Positions 1 to 9,820 of a DNA stretch of 64,000 nt are shown here, piece by piece. A program made the translations under genes and the position numbers. The stretch spans positions 739,320 to 803,319 of the forward strand of contig BFEA01000313.1 in assembly GCA_003427395.1 (NCBI GenBank). The letters are read 5' to 3'. Origin of the DNA: Chara braunii (Eukaryota; Streptophyta; Charophyceae; Charales; Characeae). The notes under the pieces were generated by a model that made no database searches, was not told where the DNA came from, and saw nothing but the letters and a program-made list of their open reading frames with translations. Numbering within the stretch: the stretch's first letter is position 1; each line of letters opens with the position of its first letter.

Positions 1-522
1 TCCCAACCTTTGATGAAGCTTCTCCCTACTTAGCTATAGCATCCTCCTTCCCCAAGCCCTTCTCCATCCTCCTCTCTTCTCCTCCCAAGTTGCCACAAGC
101 TCCTATCACTATGGCTATGGAGTCCTTCCCTCTAGGAGGGCTAATGAGACCCCTCTTAGCCTTGCCTTCCTCCTCACTAGCCTGGGAGCTATGGTGGATC
201 ACCTTCCTCCACTACCACTAGCCCGTGAAGTCCTACACGCAAGCTCACAGTCTCCTCTAAGCTCAAAAACTGGCAGGGGTTCCCCTCACTTCACTCCAAG
301 TAAGTATACTGCTCTCATGGGCACAATTGGGCAGCATGTGCACTCCTCATGCAAATGGGAGTGTGGTAGACTGAATTTCCAGCTTATGTAGGCTGGGAAC
401 AGTAGTCCGGCCAGCTCATGGGCCTCTCAAAGTGCCCCATAGTGAACCGAGGTACCCCCATGGCCAATTTTCACCACTAGGCCTCTCCGGGGGCACCTGA
501 GCCTCATTTTGGCCAGGTACAT

Positions 523-555
523 GCAGTCCGAGTGGTTGGTACCAACTCGGACTGC
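523..555. repeat. Perfect hairpin H1, 11-bp arms
   Basis: Arms GCAGTCCGAGT and ACTCGGACTGC flank an 11-base centre. The counterpart in the other LTR copy is at 24,148-24,180, with the same spacing and a compensated base pair (G-C replaced by A-T). Confidence 0.9.
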
Positions 556-1464
556 CCCTTGGGCCTTTTTCCAGCCTCACACCGCTTGGAAAATGCTGCC
601 CCCTTGAGTCCAAGGCCCAAGGGGTAGCCTACTTGAGAGAAAAAGACCTAATGGGCATTTTTCTCGATTTTTTTCAAGTTTTGGCCTCCCTTGGGTAGGC
701 CGGAGCATTTTTCCATGTGGTGGTACATTTTCAGCCTTGGATTAGGTTGAGATCCAAGACCACCATTATTCCGAGCTACCCCATGGTGGTCCTTGCTTCA
801 AATTTGAGCCCCTATGCTCAATTTTTCAATTTTTTATGCATCTGATCCTCTTTTGGGCCAAATGCATTGTTCTGTCGTTTTCCCTTTTTTTGTTTTTCTT
901 TCCATTTTGGGCTGCCACCCCATTCTGGAGCTAGCCGTTTTGAGCTGGCCCACAAAAAACGGTTGTTTCCACTCCACCATGAGATCTGATCTCAGATCCA
1001 TGGCTGAAAAAAAAACCGGTCTTTTTCTTTTTGCATTTTCTCTCATTTTGCCCTTTTTAATTCAGATATTGTTGAGATATGGCCCCAATCCGGAATGCCC
1101 TCCTTGGATCTAGGAGGGGTGAGGTCATCATTGGGACCTGCCAATCCCTACCGCAGCAGTCCCAATGGGCCGGCATATTTTCCTTCACCCATTTCTCCCG
1201 TTTTGTCTAATTCCCTCTCCATTTTCTCTCCTTTTTCTTTTGCTGTGCACTCTCTTTCTAGGCCTTAGAACCCTATTCATGGCTAGGTTCGTGGTCGGTT
1301 GTTGGCCGTTATACTTCGGATTACAATAATTCCACACCCAAGCTCCTAGGGGGCTCCATTTTGCCTCCCTTTGTCCGATTTTGAGCCCCCTTGACTCCGA
1401 TTTTTCACGGTCAACCTTTCTCTTGCATGGAGCCTCTTGGACTCTTATTTTCCCATGCCTAGCT

Positions 1465-1484
1465 AGTTCGAGATATCTCGGACT
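1465..1484. repeat. Palindrome H2 centred on GATATC
   Basis: Arms AGTTCGAGAT and ATCTCGGACT pair throughout with one G-T wobble. The matching site in arm 2 (23,161-23,178) is a fully perfect 18-bp palindrome. Confidence 0.8.
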
Positions 1485-1570
1485 GCTGGGTAGCCCTCCC
1501 TTCACTCATTTTTCTTTGTTTTCATTCCCGTTTCGCCCGTTTGAGCTTCACTAATGGTGCTATTATTTTC

Positions 1571-1599
1571 CACCGTCGAGATCTTCGATCTCGGCGGTG
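1571..1599. repeat. Hairpin H3, 13-bp arms
   Basis: Arms CACCGTCGAGATC and GATCTCGGCGGTG around a 3-base loop, with one G-T wobble. The arm 2 counterpart is near 23,033-23,060. Confidence 0.85.
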
Positions 1600-1989
1600 T
1601 CGTTTGCCTTGCACGGCCACTCCCTACGTGGGCTAATGGTTTTCCCTTGGGACATCTCAAGTCCCCGTCGCTTCCTCATGCTAGTTCCATTTTTCCGTCC
1701 CGCCGGCGGCGCTGTCGACAAAGCCCAAATTTCAACAATTTTTATTTGGGCCCATTTGGCCTCCTACGTCATCCCGGTTGATGCCCAATTTTTATTTGGG
1801 ACTACCCATGTCCCCGGCAGGCCTATTTCCTCGTTCCCGTGTGCCTAAGGCGTGCCAATAACTTTCCCGGCCGTGGGACCCCCGCCTTGCCATCACCATT
1901 TGCCGTTATATTCCCTTATGCCTACGGTGCCGTTTTCTAGTCTTTTGGGCGTGTCGCGACTCATTTTCCTTTGGCTTAGGCATCCCCAT

Positions 1990-2013
1990 GCAGTCCGTCA
2001 TTTCTCGGACTGC
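1990..2013. repeat. Hairpin H4, 8-bp arms
   Basis: Arms GCAGTCCG and CGGACTGC with an 8-base loop. The arm 2 equivalent near 22,616-22,640 keeps most pairs but has one mismatch. Confidence 0.8.
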
Positions 2014-2495
2014 AGCCACTGCCAAATCTCTAGTCCCACAGCCCCACAACATGACCCATGCTAAAAGAAGATGCAACGTTAAATTTCTACGTGCTTCCGG
2101 GCTCAATTTAGGCTCCCGGAGCACTCTAAGCATGTATTTGCCCCTCTCTATATTGTCCGTTGCAACTCGAACTGTACTAGGGGCTATTTTCTTTATCTCA
2201 ATGCCCCACAACTAGCCCCCAACTGAAAGAAAAAGAAACGGCCAACTCTCAAGTGCATCCGGTCTCCATTTTGGCTCATGGTGCACCTAAAACATGTGTT
2301 TGACCTCCCCTAAGTGATCCGTTATTTTTCGGTTGCAAGGGGCCTTGATTTTCTTTGATTTTCTCTGCATGATTTTCTTTGATTTTCTCTGCATAAATCA
2401 AAGAAAATCAAAGTCCTTTGTAACCTCCATATGCCAAAATGAATCTGGTTCAAAATGCCCTCCCTAGGTGACCATTTTCGCCCGTTAGTGCCCTT

Positions 2496-2880
2496 TTGAC
2501 TTTCCCCCTTTTCTTTTCTCTTTTCTTTTCTTTTCTTTTTCTTTTCTTTTTCCTCTACTTGTGGACAGTAGGGACTTGCCAGTCCCTACTTGCTGCAGTC
2601 CCAACTGACGGCCAACTCACTCATCCTCTCTCACCTCCCATTTTCTTTTTCTTTACTTTTTCTTTTTGCATGCCAAGTGTCAACTAGTCGTTAAGACCCT
2701 TTTCTCATTTTTCTTTTCTTTTCTTTTCTTTTTCATCCTTCCGTGGACAGTTGGGACTTGCCAATCCCTACTTGCTGCAGTCCCTACTGACGGCCAACTC
2801 ACTCACTCCCTCTCACTCTCCTTGTCTTATTCTCCTACGTTTTCTTTTTCTTTTTCTTTTTTTCTTTTGCATGCCACGTG
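2496..2880. repeat. T/C-rich simple-sequence tracts
   Basis: Runs of TTTTC and TTTTTC units separate two copies of a block containing GGGACTTGCCA and CGGCCAACTCACTC. Equivalent purine-rich tracts occur in arm 2 near 22,020-22,180. Open frames here are compositional only. Confidence 0.75.
2567..2590. repeat. Hairpin H5, 10-bp arms, 4-base loop
   Basis: Arms AGTAGGGACT and AGTCCCTACT around TGCC. The arm 2 counterpart at 22,091-22,116 has perfect 11-bp arms and a 4-base loop. Confidence 0.85.
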
Positions 2881-3110
2881 TCAAGTGGCCGTTAAGACCC
2901 TTTTCAAACCTCTTCCTCATAGTTTTGGCCCTTCCTATGCCCAAGGGTCCATCTGTTATTTCTCGGACTGCACTTGTGACCCTTCCATGCCCTTGGGAGC
3001 CACCGTTTGCCCCTCTCTCTCCCAAACGGTAGACCCCTATGCACCGATTTTTTTCGAGAGACCTGTTTTTCTCATGGAGCCTCTTTTGGCTCCTTTTTCT
3101 TGGGGGAGGC

Positions 3111-3132
3111 CAATCCGAGATTTTTCGGATTG
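3111..3132. repeat. Hairpin H6, 8-bp arms
   Basis: Arms CAATCCGA and TCGGATTG with a 6-base loop. The arm 2 counterpart (21,751-21,768) retains a 6-bp stem. Confidence 0.75.
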
Positions 3133-3234
3133 CTCCCATGCCTTTAGCACTTTTTTTTTTTTTCTTTTTTTTTTTCTTTTGACCTTCCCACTTGCTCCCA
3201 CTAGTGCTTGCACTAGTCGTGCAAATAATTTTAG

Positions 3235-3259
3235 CCGTCAAGATCTCTGATCTTGACGG
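3235..3259. repeat. Hairpin H7, 11-bp arms, 3-base loop
   Basis: Arms CCGTCAAGATC and GATCTTGACGG. The arm 2 copy at 21,624-21,647 is perfect with the same arms and a 2-base loop. Confidence 0.9.
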
Positions 3260-3339
3260 TGCAACTCGCTTTAATTATTTGCACCACATCCCGTGCCACA
3301 ATTTTTCCTTGGGGCGTCACAAGTTTCTGCCACTTGTCC

Positions 3340-3535
3340 CGCACTTGTCCCCGACACTAGTCCCGCTAGTGGTCCCACCGGTACTTGTCCCACCGGTGGT
3401 CCGGCCGGTACTCGTCCCGATACCGCAATTTTTTACTTAGTGCCATGTGGTCCCCGACACTGGTCCCGCGCTAGTTCCCAGTACTAGTCCCGGTAGCGGT
3501 CCCGCAGGTACATGTCCCGCCGGTGGTCTCCGGCA
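3340..3535. repeat. Minisatellite of ~25-27 bp units (arm 1)
   Basis: Degenerate repeats of a unit read on the minus strand as roughly TGTCGGGGACCACCGGCGGG. The same minisatellite is cleaner in arm 2 at 21,390-21,562. The unit resembles the LTR terminus itself. Confidence 0.75.
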
Positions 3536-4003
3536 CCTTTGTCATTTTTCCGCCTTATGGCGGCCTCCTCCCCTTGTCCTTCTCGTGTCCCGCGCACCGC
3601 TCTTCTTGTTGTGGCTCCTCACCCGCTGATGGTCCTTTGGCCCACTCACTCGGTGCTGCATCTCGGCGGCCCTCTTGGCCCAGCTAATCTTCTCAATTTT
3701 TCTGATTTCTTTTCTCCCTGCGGTACACATCCTACGACACTACTTTTTTCGGCGGTCCTCCTTTTCAGGGGGAGGGTCGCCTTTGCTATTTTCTTGCGGT
3801 CCTTTGCCGCTTCCCGTTCTGTTAGTTTATTCTCGGTTCACCGGCCCCAACGACTCTGGGCAGCCTCTAGATCCCCGAATGCCTGTGCCTATGCCTCCGA
3901 TTCTTCCATCCTTCTTGCCTCCGGTTTTCTCTGCCGTGCACAAATTGACCATATATAGTTTCTCGAGTGACGGGATGTTATTCGGGACTCACCAGTTCCG
4001 ACA

Positions 4004-4017
4004 CATTCCTCCTACTC
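4004..4017 (-). other. Polypurine tract of element A
   Basis: The minus strand reads GAGTAGGAGGAATG immediately before the LTR start TGTCGG, as expected for the plus-strand primer of an LTR retrotransposon. A short inverted repeat CGCGATG/CATCGCG lies just upstream (about 4022-4039). Confidence 0.7.
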
Positions 4018-4289
4018 ATTCGCGATGTCCTCATCGCGCACCAATTCATAGTCAGTAGGGATTTTGGAGTGGTAGACAAAGGGGAAAAGGGGGTGGGGTG
4101 AGACCGGTAGTTAGCTTGCTAGGTTTTTTTTTTTTTTTTTTTCCTTTCCCATTCCTTTCTCAGGGTTTTCTTTAGTTTTCCACCCCTTGGGGTGGAGGAG
4201 GGTACGGGGAGTCAAAGGATCCTCTTTGGACTTCTCTTCTCTCATCTCATGCCAGCCAGGTTCCTTTTTTGGTTACCATCATTCTCAAT

Positions 4290-4437
4290 ACCCCTTTCCT
4301 TTGGGTCCTTCGGCCTGTGCAATCTATGTTTTCAATACCTCTTTCCTTTGGGTCCTTTGGCCCGTGCAATCCATGTTTTTAATACTTCTTTCCTTTGGGT
4401 CCTTCGGCCCGTGCAATCCATGTTTTCAATACCTCTT
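4290..4437. repeat. 48-bp tandem repeat, 3 copies
   Basis: Copies of a unit containing TTTCCTTTGGGTCCTT and CCCGTGCAATCCATG start near 4295, 4343 and 4391, a 48-base period, inside the element B LTR. Confidence 0.8.
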
Positions 4438-4599
4438 CTCCGAAACTCAGGCCTAGCCAAATCCACATACATTTCTCCCGGGTCATTTTACCCGGCCTTT
4501 CTCAGGTCCTGCCAATTTCGCATGCATATCACCCTTTGTCCTTTCTTGCCCCTTGCTTAATTAACTTTCCACGTGCGATACTTGGTTCATCCCTTATGG

Positions 4600-5055
4600 A
4601 TCTCTCTTCCAGGCACCTTGCCAGACCTTCTTCTTAAGCCCATGCAAGCCAATTACTCATCCGTTCCCCACCCTGCCGGTCTTCTTCTCAGATCCATGCA
4701 AAGTCAATTATACAAGTTTTTTCTTTTTCCGGCATCTTGTCAGACCCCTTTCTCAATCTTATGCAAAGTTAATCAAACAAGTCCTTTCTGTTCTGGGCAT
4801 CTTGCCAGACCCTTTTTCTCAGGCCCATGCAAAGCCAATTACACAAGTCTTTTCTGTTCTAGGCATCTTGTCAGACCCCCTTTCTCACGCCCATACAAAG
4901 CCAATTACACAAGTCTCTTCTGTTCTGGGCATCTTGCCAGGCCCCCTTTCTCAGGCCCATGCAAAGCCAATTACACAAGTCTCTTCTGTTCTGGGCATCT
5001 TGCCAGACCCCCTTTCTCAGGCCCATGCAAGGCCAATTATACAAGTCTTTTCATG
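4600..5055. repeat. 66-bp tandem repeat, about 7 copies
   Basis: A unit containing GGCATCTTGCCAGACC, CCCATGCAAAGCCAATTA and ACAAGTCT recurs near 4795, 4861, 4927 and 4993 (66-base period), with more degenerate copies upstream from 4,600. Minisatellites inside LTRs often reflect replication slippage during reverse transcription. Confidence 0.85.
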
Positions 5056-5078
5056 CGTTTTCATTGGTAGATGGCACA

Positions 5079-5092
5079 CCTTCCCCCCACTC
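5079..5092 (-). other. Polypurine tract of element B
   Basis: The minus strand reads GAGTGGGGGGAAGG abutting the LTR start TGTGCC. A CGCGATG/CATCGCG inverted repeat lies just upstream at about 5098-5116, as for element A. Confidence 0.75.
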
Positions 5093-6020
5093 AAAACGCG
5101 ATGTCCCCATCGCGCGACTGGTTCTCACTCGGAGGTAAGCAGACCTTTGGCCCGCCGACCGCAGTCAAGGACACAAGCCCATCCGCTTCACAAGGGAAGA
5201 GTGATCAGTTCCTCCCCAGCGGGTGGCGCCTCATCCTCCTACTCGATCCGACCTNTTACTATTACGTGGCGAGCACCAACACTGAGGTTCCTCCTCACAT
5301 CTAGCAGGTAGGTCCAGTCCAGGCCTTCCAGGGCCTCGTCTATCCGTAAGAGTTTTCCTCGCGAATCGTTCCTCCCGAGTGGTAATTTTCTGGATCCGGC
5401 CTCTTCCTTTCAAGAGAGTTGGGGCTCTTTATTAGTTCGCGAGTGCAGTTACGAAGACCTCGCAATTAGTCTCGAAACGGTTGTAATGTTCCGGCAGCGC
5501 AGTGTCAATGTCCCGTGGTAGTGGTGGCCTCCACCTGGTACCTCGCCCGACCCCTCCCCTTGGACAGTGTCACCCAACTTAGTGCGGCCGGTCGAGGTCG
5601 GACCCAAACGACCATGTCACCCCTCTATGGTATGATGTGTGGTTGGAGAGTAGCGAAATAGACTAAAATAAGAATGACTCTCTCGCCCATTTGGTTCTCT
5701 CACCCTTTGACGTTTAGGCTTTCAACACGAAGCGCAATTTGAACTCCCCGACTAGAGCTCATTGTCGGGGTCAGTTCCGGACGTCCCGCACCGATCCAAG
5801 TGGTAGGTGCCTTGGTCCTTTAACCCTCATCCCCTTGTAAGAGGAACAGGTCACGCTGAGACTTTTCCCTTTAAGGAATACAGGTCTTGAGGTCGCGATG
5901 CAAGCACCGGTACCCCCTTCTTGCTGAGGCCAAGGACTAGAAGAAAAGAGAAATCCATTTCAGTGCTATTTCCAAGTCCATTTCAAGTTGCCTAGGGTCC
6001 CCTGTTTATGCAATGCAATT
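5093..6020 (-). other. Element B 3' untranslated region, no gene seen
   Basis: No protein of note on either strand. A single ambiguous base is present at 5255. By position this is the untranslated stretch between the accessory ORF and the 3' LTR of element B. Confidence 0.4.
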
Positions 6021-6029
6021 TCCAATGCC

Positions 6030-6235
6030 CGTTCAATTCCGATGCCCAATCCAATTCCAAGCCTCAATCCAATTCCAATGCTCAGTCCGATACCAAGCCC
6101 CAATCCAATATCTCTTCCAATGTTGAGTCCAGTATTTTTTCCAAAGTTGAGTCCAATATCCCTTCCAAAGCTGAGTCCAATATCTTTTCCAAGGTTGAGT
6201 CCAATATCTTTTCCAACGCTCAGCTCTTCTCGATC
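6030..6235. repeat. Tandem repeat of 24-bp units with shorter CAATCCAATTCC units
   Basis: GAGTCCAATATCTTTTCCAA-like units start at 6125, 6149, 6173 and 6197, an exact 24-base period; shorter degenerate CAATCCAATTCC units precede them. In reverse it can be read as a tryptophan-rich repeat peptide, which I treat as a shadow. Confidence 0.8.
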
Positions 6236-6310
6236 TCATCCATCTCAAACAGCCATGCAAGGGGACCCCAGTGCCAATTCCAAAGAATGACCCTTGTCAG
6301 GGGTCATTCC

Positions 6311-6540
6311 GAACAACCTGGTTAGGGTCATTCTTATACATTTCAATCGGACAGCCTAGTTAGGGTCATCCTTATCCATTTCAATCGGACAGCCTGGTTA
6401 GGACCGTCCTTATCCATTTCAAGTCGAATAGCCTGGTTAGGGCTATCCTTATCCATTTCCATCAGACAGCCTGGTTAGGACCATCCTTATCCATTTCCAT
6501 CGGACAGACTGGTTAGGGTCATCCTTATCCATTCCAATGT
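6311..6540. repeat. 38-bp tandem repeat, 6 copies
   Basis: GACAGCCTGGTTAGG(G/A)TCATCCTTATCCATTTC-type units start at 6321, 6359, 6397, 6436, 6474 and 6512, a 38-39 base period, inside the element B 3' untranslated region. Confidence 0.85.
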
Positions 6541-7442
6541 TAGCGCCCGAGGGGGTGGGCCTCAAGGACACGGATCCTATCTCTGTCTCGGGGGTTAGAA
6601 GGTGGTCATCTTCTTGGGTTTTACACATGTTTCTTCCTTTGTCCCATGTCAATCATCATTCCCATGTCCATCTATACATCCGACTTAGCATCTAGTGCTC
6701 AAATTGAGGCTCGCAACCCCAAGCAGCACTAGCCCACCCGGTCGTTCAACCATAGCGAAGGGAGTATGTGCCATCACTGTTTTCTCTCTCTCTGACCTCT
6801 CATGCCTTTTGCTGCTCTGGACTCATTCGGGACAGGTCGGATTAGGCTTCTAGGAAAGAGGATTCTTGATGCCTCTTTACCTATAGGTTCCCTAACCTCT
6901 CACGGAGACTCATGACATAACTAATTTGTTCGAAGTCAATCACACATTTTTGCAAAACACTTTTGTCCTGGGTTTCCTCAGCCCATACAATCCTTCCCCT
7001 TTCGCTTTTTCAAAACAGAGTCACCCATTCCCAATTCTCATCTCAGCCTCATCAGTCCTCAAATGTCCCCAAGGAACAGGTACTCATGCGAAATGGCACT
7101 AGCTACTTAGTCCCAATTCCTTCCCCAGTCCCAAGAGCAGTGCTATTGCAGTTTTCTTCTAGAAATTCAAATACAGAAATGACAATGCCTTCGTTTTGTC
7201 TTATCCAGGTATCCCTTTCCCCTTTTTCCTGGGCGAAGTTAGCCCTTCATAGCTCAAGCCCGTTGGTCCTCACATTCTTTTGAAGAAGCAAGTACTTATG
7301 CAAAGTAGCACTGACCGCCCAATCCTTAGTCATATCCCAAATCAAAAGTTATCCCGTTGTGGTCTATTCCTAAGAAAATTCAAATGCAAAGGCCAAGATG
7401 ACAGTTCTGCCTGCCCGAGTATTCATACTCCCCATTTTCTGG
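6541..7442. other. No gene recognised
   Basis: Intervening sequence of element B between the 38-bp array and the accessory ORF. Several frames of 60-100 codons are open by chance. I see no motif, RNA gene or promoter I can support. Confidence 0.4.
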
Positions 7443-8084
7443 CTAATCCCTATTATGTATTTTGTCCCCCTGTCGCCCCGTTGCCCTGTGTTGAGCCTCA
7501 TTTGCACGATCCTCGATTTCATGTTGCATCCTTCTCTTCGTCTTCTGCAATTCAAGGAGCGCCTCTTCTGTGAAGAAGGTTGTTGACGCTATATCTTCTC
7601 CCCTGCTTAACTTTTCTTTTCCTTTGATCGCCCACTCATACCGCATGATACAGACCCATTGATCAAACGAGTCACTGCAAGACGGCCCAAACTCTCTTAT
7701 CCATTTGTCCTTCTCCTCGCCTGGGTCCTCATCCCTTGCCCGTACTTCTTTTGTGGGCGTTGTGACCTCGTTATCCTCCTCCCCACTACTGAGGTCTATG
7801 ACCTCGTTAGGCTCTTCCTCATACCACCTCTGCCTCTTCCCTGGGCTTCCATTCTCCTCCTTACTGTTGTCACCATCGGACGGGAATTCTATTGGTTCCC
7901 CCTCTCTTAGGGGTGAGGGTCCCCTGGTCCCTTGCTTCCATCCTCCTCTGCCTACAACCAAGTTGAAATCAAAACCCACATACAACTTCCTTTTTCTCGT
8001 ACTCGATTCTCCGGCCTGCCTTGCCCCTTGTCCCTCACTAGGCCTGTTGATGGCATTGCTGTCATTCTCGTTTCCAAATTTCAT
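7443..8084 (-). CDS. Accessory ORF downstream of pol, SUMO-interaction-like motif
   Basis: A 213-residue protein on the same strand as gag-pol and 3' of integrase, where some gypsy lineages carry extra genes. I do not recognise its family. It is highly charged: basic clusters SSTRKRKLYVGFDF (about residues 28-41) and GKRQRWYEEE could be nuclear-localisation signals. They precede NEVIDLSSGEEDNEV, which matches the SUMO-interacting pattern of a V-I-D-L core followed by serines and acids. A helical, Glu/Arg-rich C-terminus follows (ALLELQKTKRRMQHEIED). Start: first ATG after an in-frame TGA 39 bases upstream. A second overlapping frame just upstream begins MNEQDQGRRE, so the N-terminus may be frameshifted. 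No stop interrupts it although neighbouring pol has several. Function is unknown. Confidence 0.55.
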   Translation of the reverse strand: MKFGNENDSNAINRPSEGQGARQAGESSTRKRKLYVGFDFNLVVGRGGWKQGTRGPSPLREGEPIEFPSDGDNSKEENGSPGKRQRWYEEEPNEVIDLSSGEEDNEVTTPTKEVRARDEDPGEEKDKWIREFGPSCSDSFDQWVCIMRYEWAIKGKEKLSRGEDIASTTFFTEEALLELQKTKRRMQHEIEDRANEAQHRATGRQGDKIHNRD

Positions 8085-8497
8085 CTTTGTTTTTCTGGCT
8101 GTTCTCTTCTTCCCTGGTCCTGCTCATTCATAACGAAACCACAACAACCCCATGCATACAAATTCCCCCTTACCCCCATTGCGAATTTGCCCAGAGCCCT
8201 TGCTTGCCCCCATATGATTGGTGATCCTCTCAGAGTGGCGTCATAGGCGGTAGTCCCATTATCCCTAAAAGAACTTTGGTACATTGTCCCAGCACATAGG
8301 TACCCCATATAGGCAGTCCCCAAAATTGCCCCACAAAAACCATAGTACATTGTCCCAGGATCCCAACCCTATCCATATTCCGCCCAAGCAGTCATCCCAT
8401 GCCCCAAAAACAAGCGTACAAAGAAAACGAACAACCCCTGCAGTCATGATCACTTCCGCAAAGGCGCGGGACAGAGCTACGGCCAGCTGCCTGCCTT
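8085..8497 (-). other. Spacer between integrase and accessory ORF
   Basis: About 400 bases with no convincing gene. Repeated CCCCATATAGG/GTCCCAGCACAT-like words give weak internal similarity. It may hold the leader of the accessory ORF. Confidence 0.35.
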
Positions 8498-9820
8498 TCA
8501 AGTTGTCAATTCCCCTGTTTCCTTGTCCTGAGCCTCTTGTAACCATTGCTCCACCGGATCCCTGCTAAAAAACCTGACCAGCCTCTGTCCCGGAAATGAC
8601 CCTTTTATCCTAGTACCATTAAGATCCTCAAGTTCAAAAGTGTTCAGTCCCACCCGCTTAGCGATCCTGTAGGGGCCTTTGAACCTTGTTCCCAGCTGTC
8701 CAGACCATGTGCTTTCAAGCGCCGAGTTCCTAACTAATACCATTTCCCCCACATGGAGCGGCTCCTTCCGGATGTTCTTGACCTGGTCCCACCTTGCTTT
8801 GTCCCTTATTCGGCTATCCATCACGCGCTTAACTATATCCTCCAAGGCTTCCTCATTTCTAATGACCTGTTGGCATTGTGCGGCGATTAGTTCCTCCGTA
8901 GAGATGTGCGGGTTGTCATCTAGCCTGTCCCAGGTAGGAATCAAGGCTTCCACTGGGAAATCAATCTCCCTCCCGTACCAGAGTTCTGCCGGAATGCACC
9001 CTGTCGTCCTCTTCGGCGTCATGTTCTCTAAGAAGACCGCCTGCTTAAGGTACCGAGGTCAGTTTCTCAGGTCATCTGCTGCTAACTTGACGATTGTGTT
9101 TTTCAAGGTCCGGTGCCCCCTTTCTACAGGTGCGTTGGCCTCAGAATGGTATGGTTCGATGATCTTGATAGCTACGCACAACATCTTGAGCCTGCTTAAC
9201 ACTTCTTGATTTACAAATTTCGTCTCATTATCCGCTATGAACCTGTGCACAAAAGGATGCCTTAGGTAGAAGTCTTCTATCCAGTCGGCCACTCCCTTTC
9301 CCGCCTTTCTCTTAAGAGCTACTGCTTCTACATAACCGCTAAGGTTATCTCGTGCATCCAGGATGTACCTGTACCCATCTGTCGATACAGGCATGACCGC
9401 AAGGTCAAGGTGGACCAGGTGCCCCGGCCCCAGCACCCGAGTAGGTGTAAGGGGCTCGAAAACGCATGCGGAGCTCCTTTCCTCACATATCATACATGTT
9501 TGACAGTACGTGGCCACCATGTCTGCCATACCTGGCCTGAAATAAAGAGGCGTGATTTTTGCAAGGGTCCCTTTGGATGACCGATGCCCTCCGGCTAGCC
9601 CATCATGCATCGCCTGAATTATGTCAAACTGCCTAGACCTTCCGCACACGACACGCCTAGGCATCATTCCTTCCTCCCTCTTGAACTGGTGGTCATTCCT
9701 CAAAACATACCTCTCTGCCTCCTCCCTTGCCTTGAGGTTGACTTCTATAGGCTGCTTGTTTCCTATAAGCAAGAGACCGATTTCTCTAAAGATGTCATCA
9801 TACATCTGCACAAGGAAAAA
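8498..9820 (-). pseudogene. Element B integrase (one in-frame stop)
   Basis: Gypsy-type integrase. The N-terminal zinc-binding region has H-x-H and the pair CQTC-x2-C in YCQTCMICEE. The catalytic core shows all three acids: HLDLAVMP (D), RFIADNETKF (D) and PVERGHRTLKN (E). The C-terminal part contains RFKGPYRIAKRVG, a GPF/Y-like module; no chromodomain follows. A TGA at 9059-9061 interrupts the frame right after the core (probably a lost tryptophan), and a TAA at 9821-9823 separates it from the RNase H region. The frame is otherwise continuous with upstream pol. The catalytic residues are intact but the protein cannot be made whole. Confidence 0.8.

Larger units (their letters stand above)
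1..4003 (-). mobile_element. Long LTR of element A (arm 1), 3' LTR, truncated by window start
   Basis: On the minus strand this begins TGTCGGAACTGGTGAG at 4003 and runs off the window start, so the LTR is longer than 4 kb. It is directly preceded by a polypurine tract (4004-4017), which makes it a 3' LTR. The reverse complement aligns by eye over its whole length with 20,805 to about 24,700 at perhaps three-quarters identity, so the two are diverged copies in opposite orientation. A TATATA box lies about 46 bases inside the LTR start (3953-3958) in both copies. No credible ORF is present; the open frames are shadows of pyrimidine-rich sequence. It contains many short perfect inverted repeats, a 25-27 bp minisatellite and T/C tracts. 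Confidence 0.75.
4040..5078 (-). mobile_element. 3' LTR of element B (left edge unresolved)
   Basis: The minus strand reads TGTGCCATCTACC from 5078, directly after a G-rich polypurine tract, so this is the start of a 3' LTR. The LTR extends leftwards to somewhere between about 4,040 and 4,190; I could not fix the terminal CA or a target duplication. It contains a T-run near 4,130 and two tandem repeat arrays. It lies about 1 kb from the 3' LTR junction of element A in the same orientation, which suggests B inserted near A's 3' end, but that is inference. Confidence 0.6.

Noticed and set aside
2496-3250. Phe/Leu/Ser-rich ORFs that look like membrane proteins
   Set aside because: They arise from T/C simple-sequence tracts inside an LTR, and no conserved motif is present.
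6033-6260. Tryptophan-rich repeat peptide on the minus strand
   Set aside because: It is a translation of the 24-bp DNA tandem repeat in an untranslated region.
4290-6540. CRISPR array
   Set aside because: Units are contiguous tandem repeats without unique spacers, in a eukaryotic LTR and untranslated region; no cas genes.
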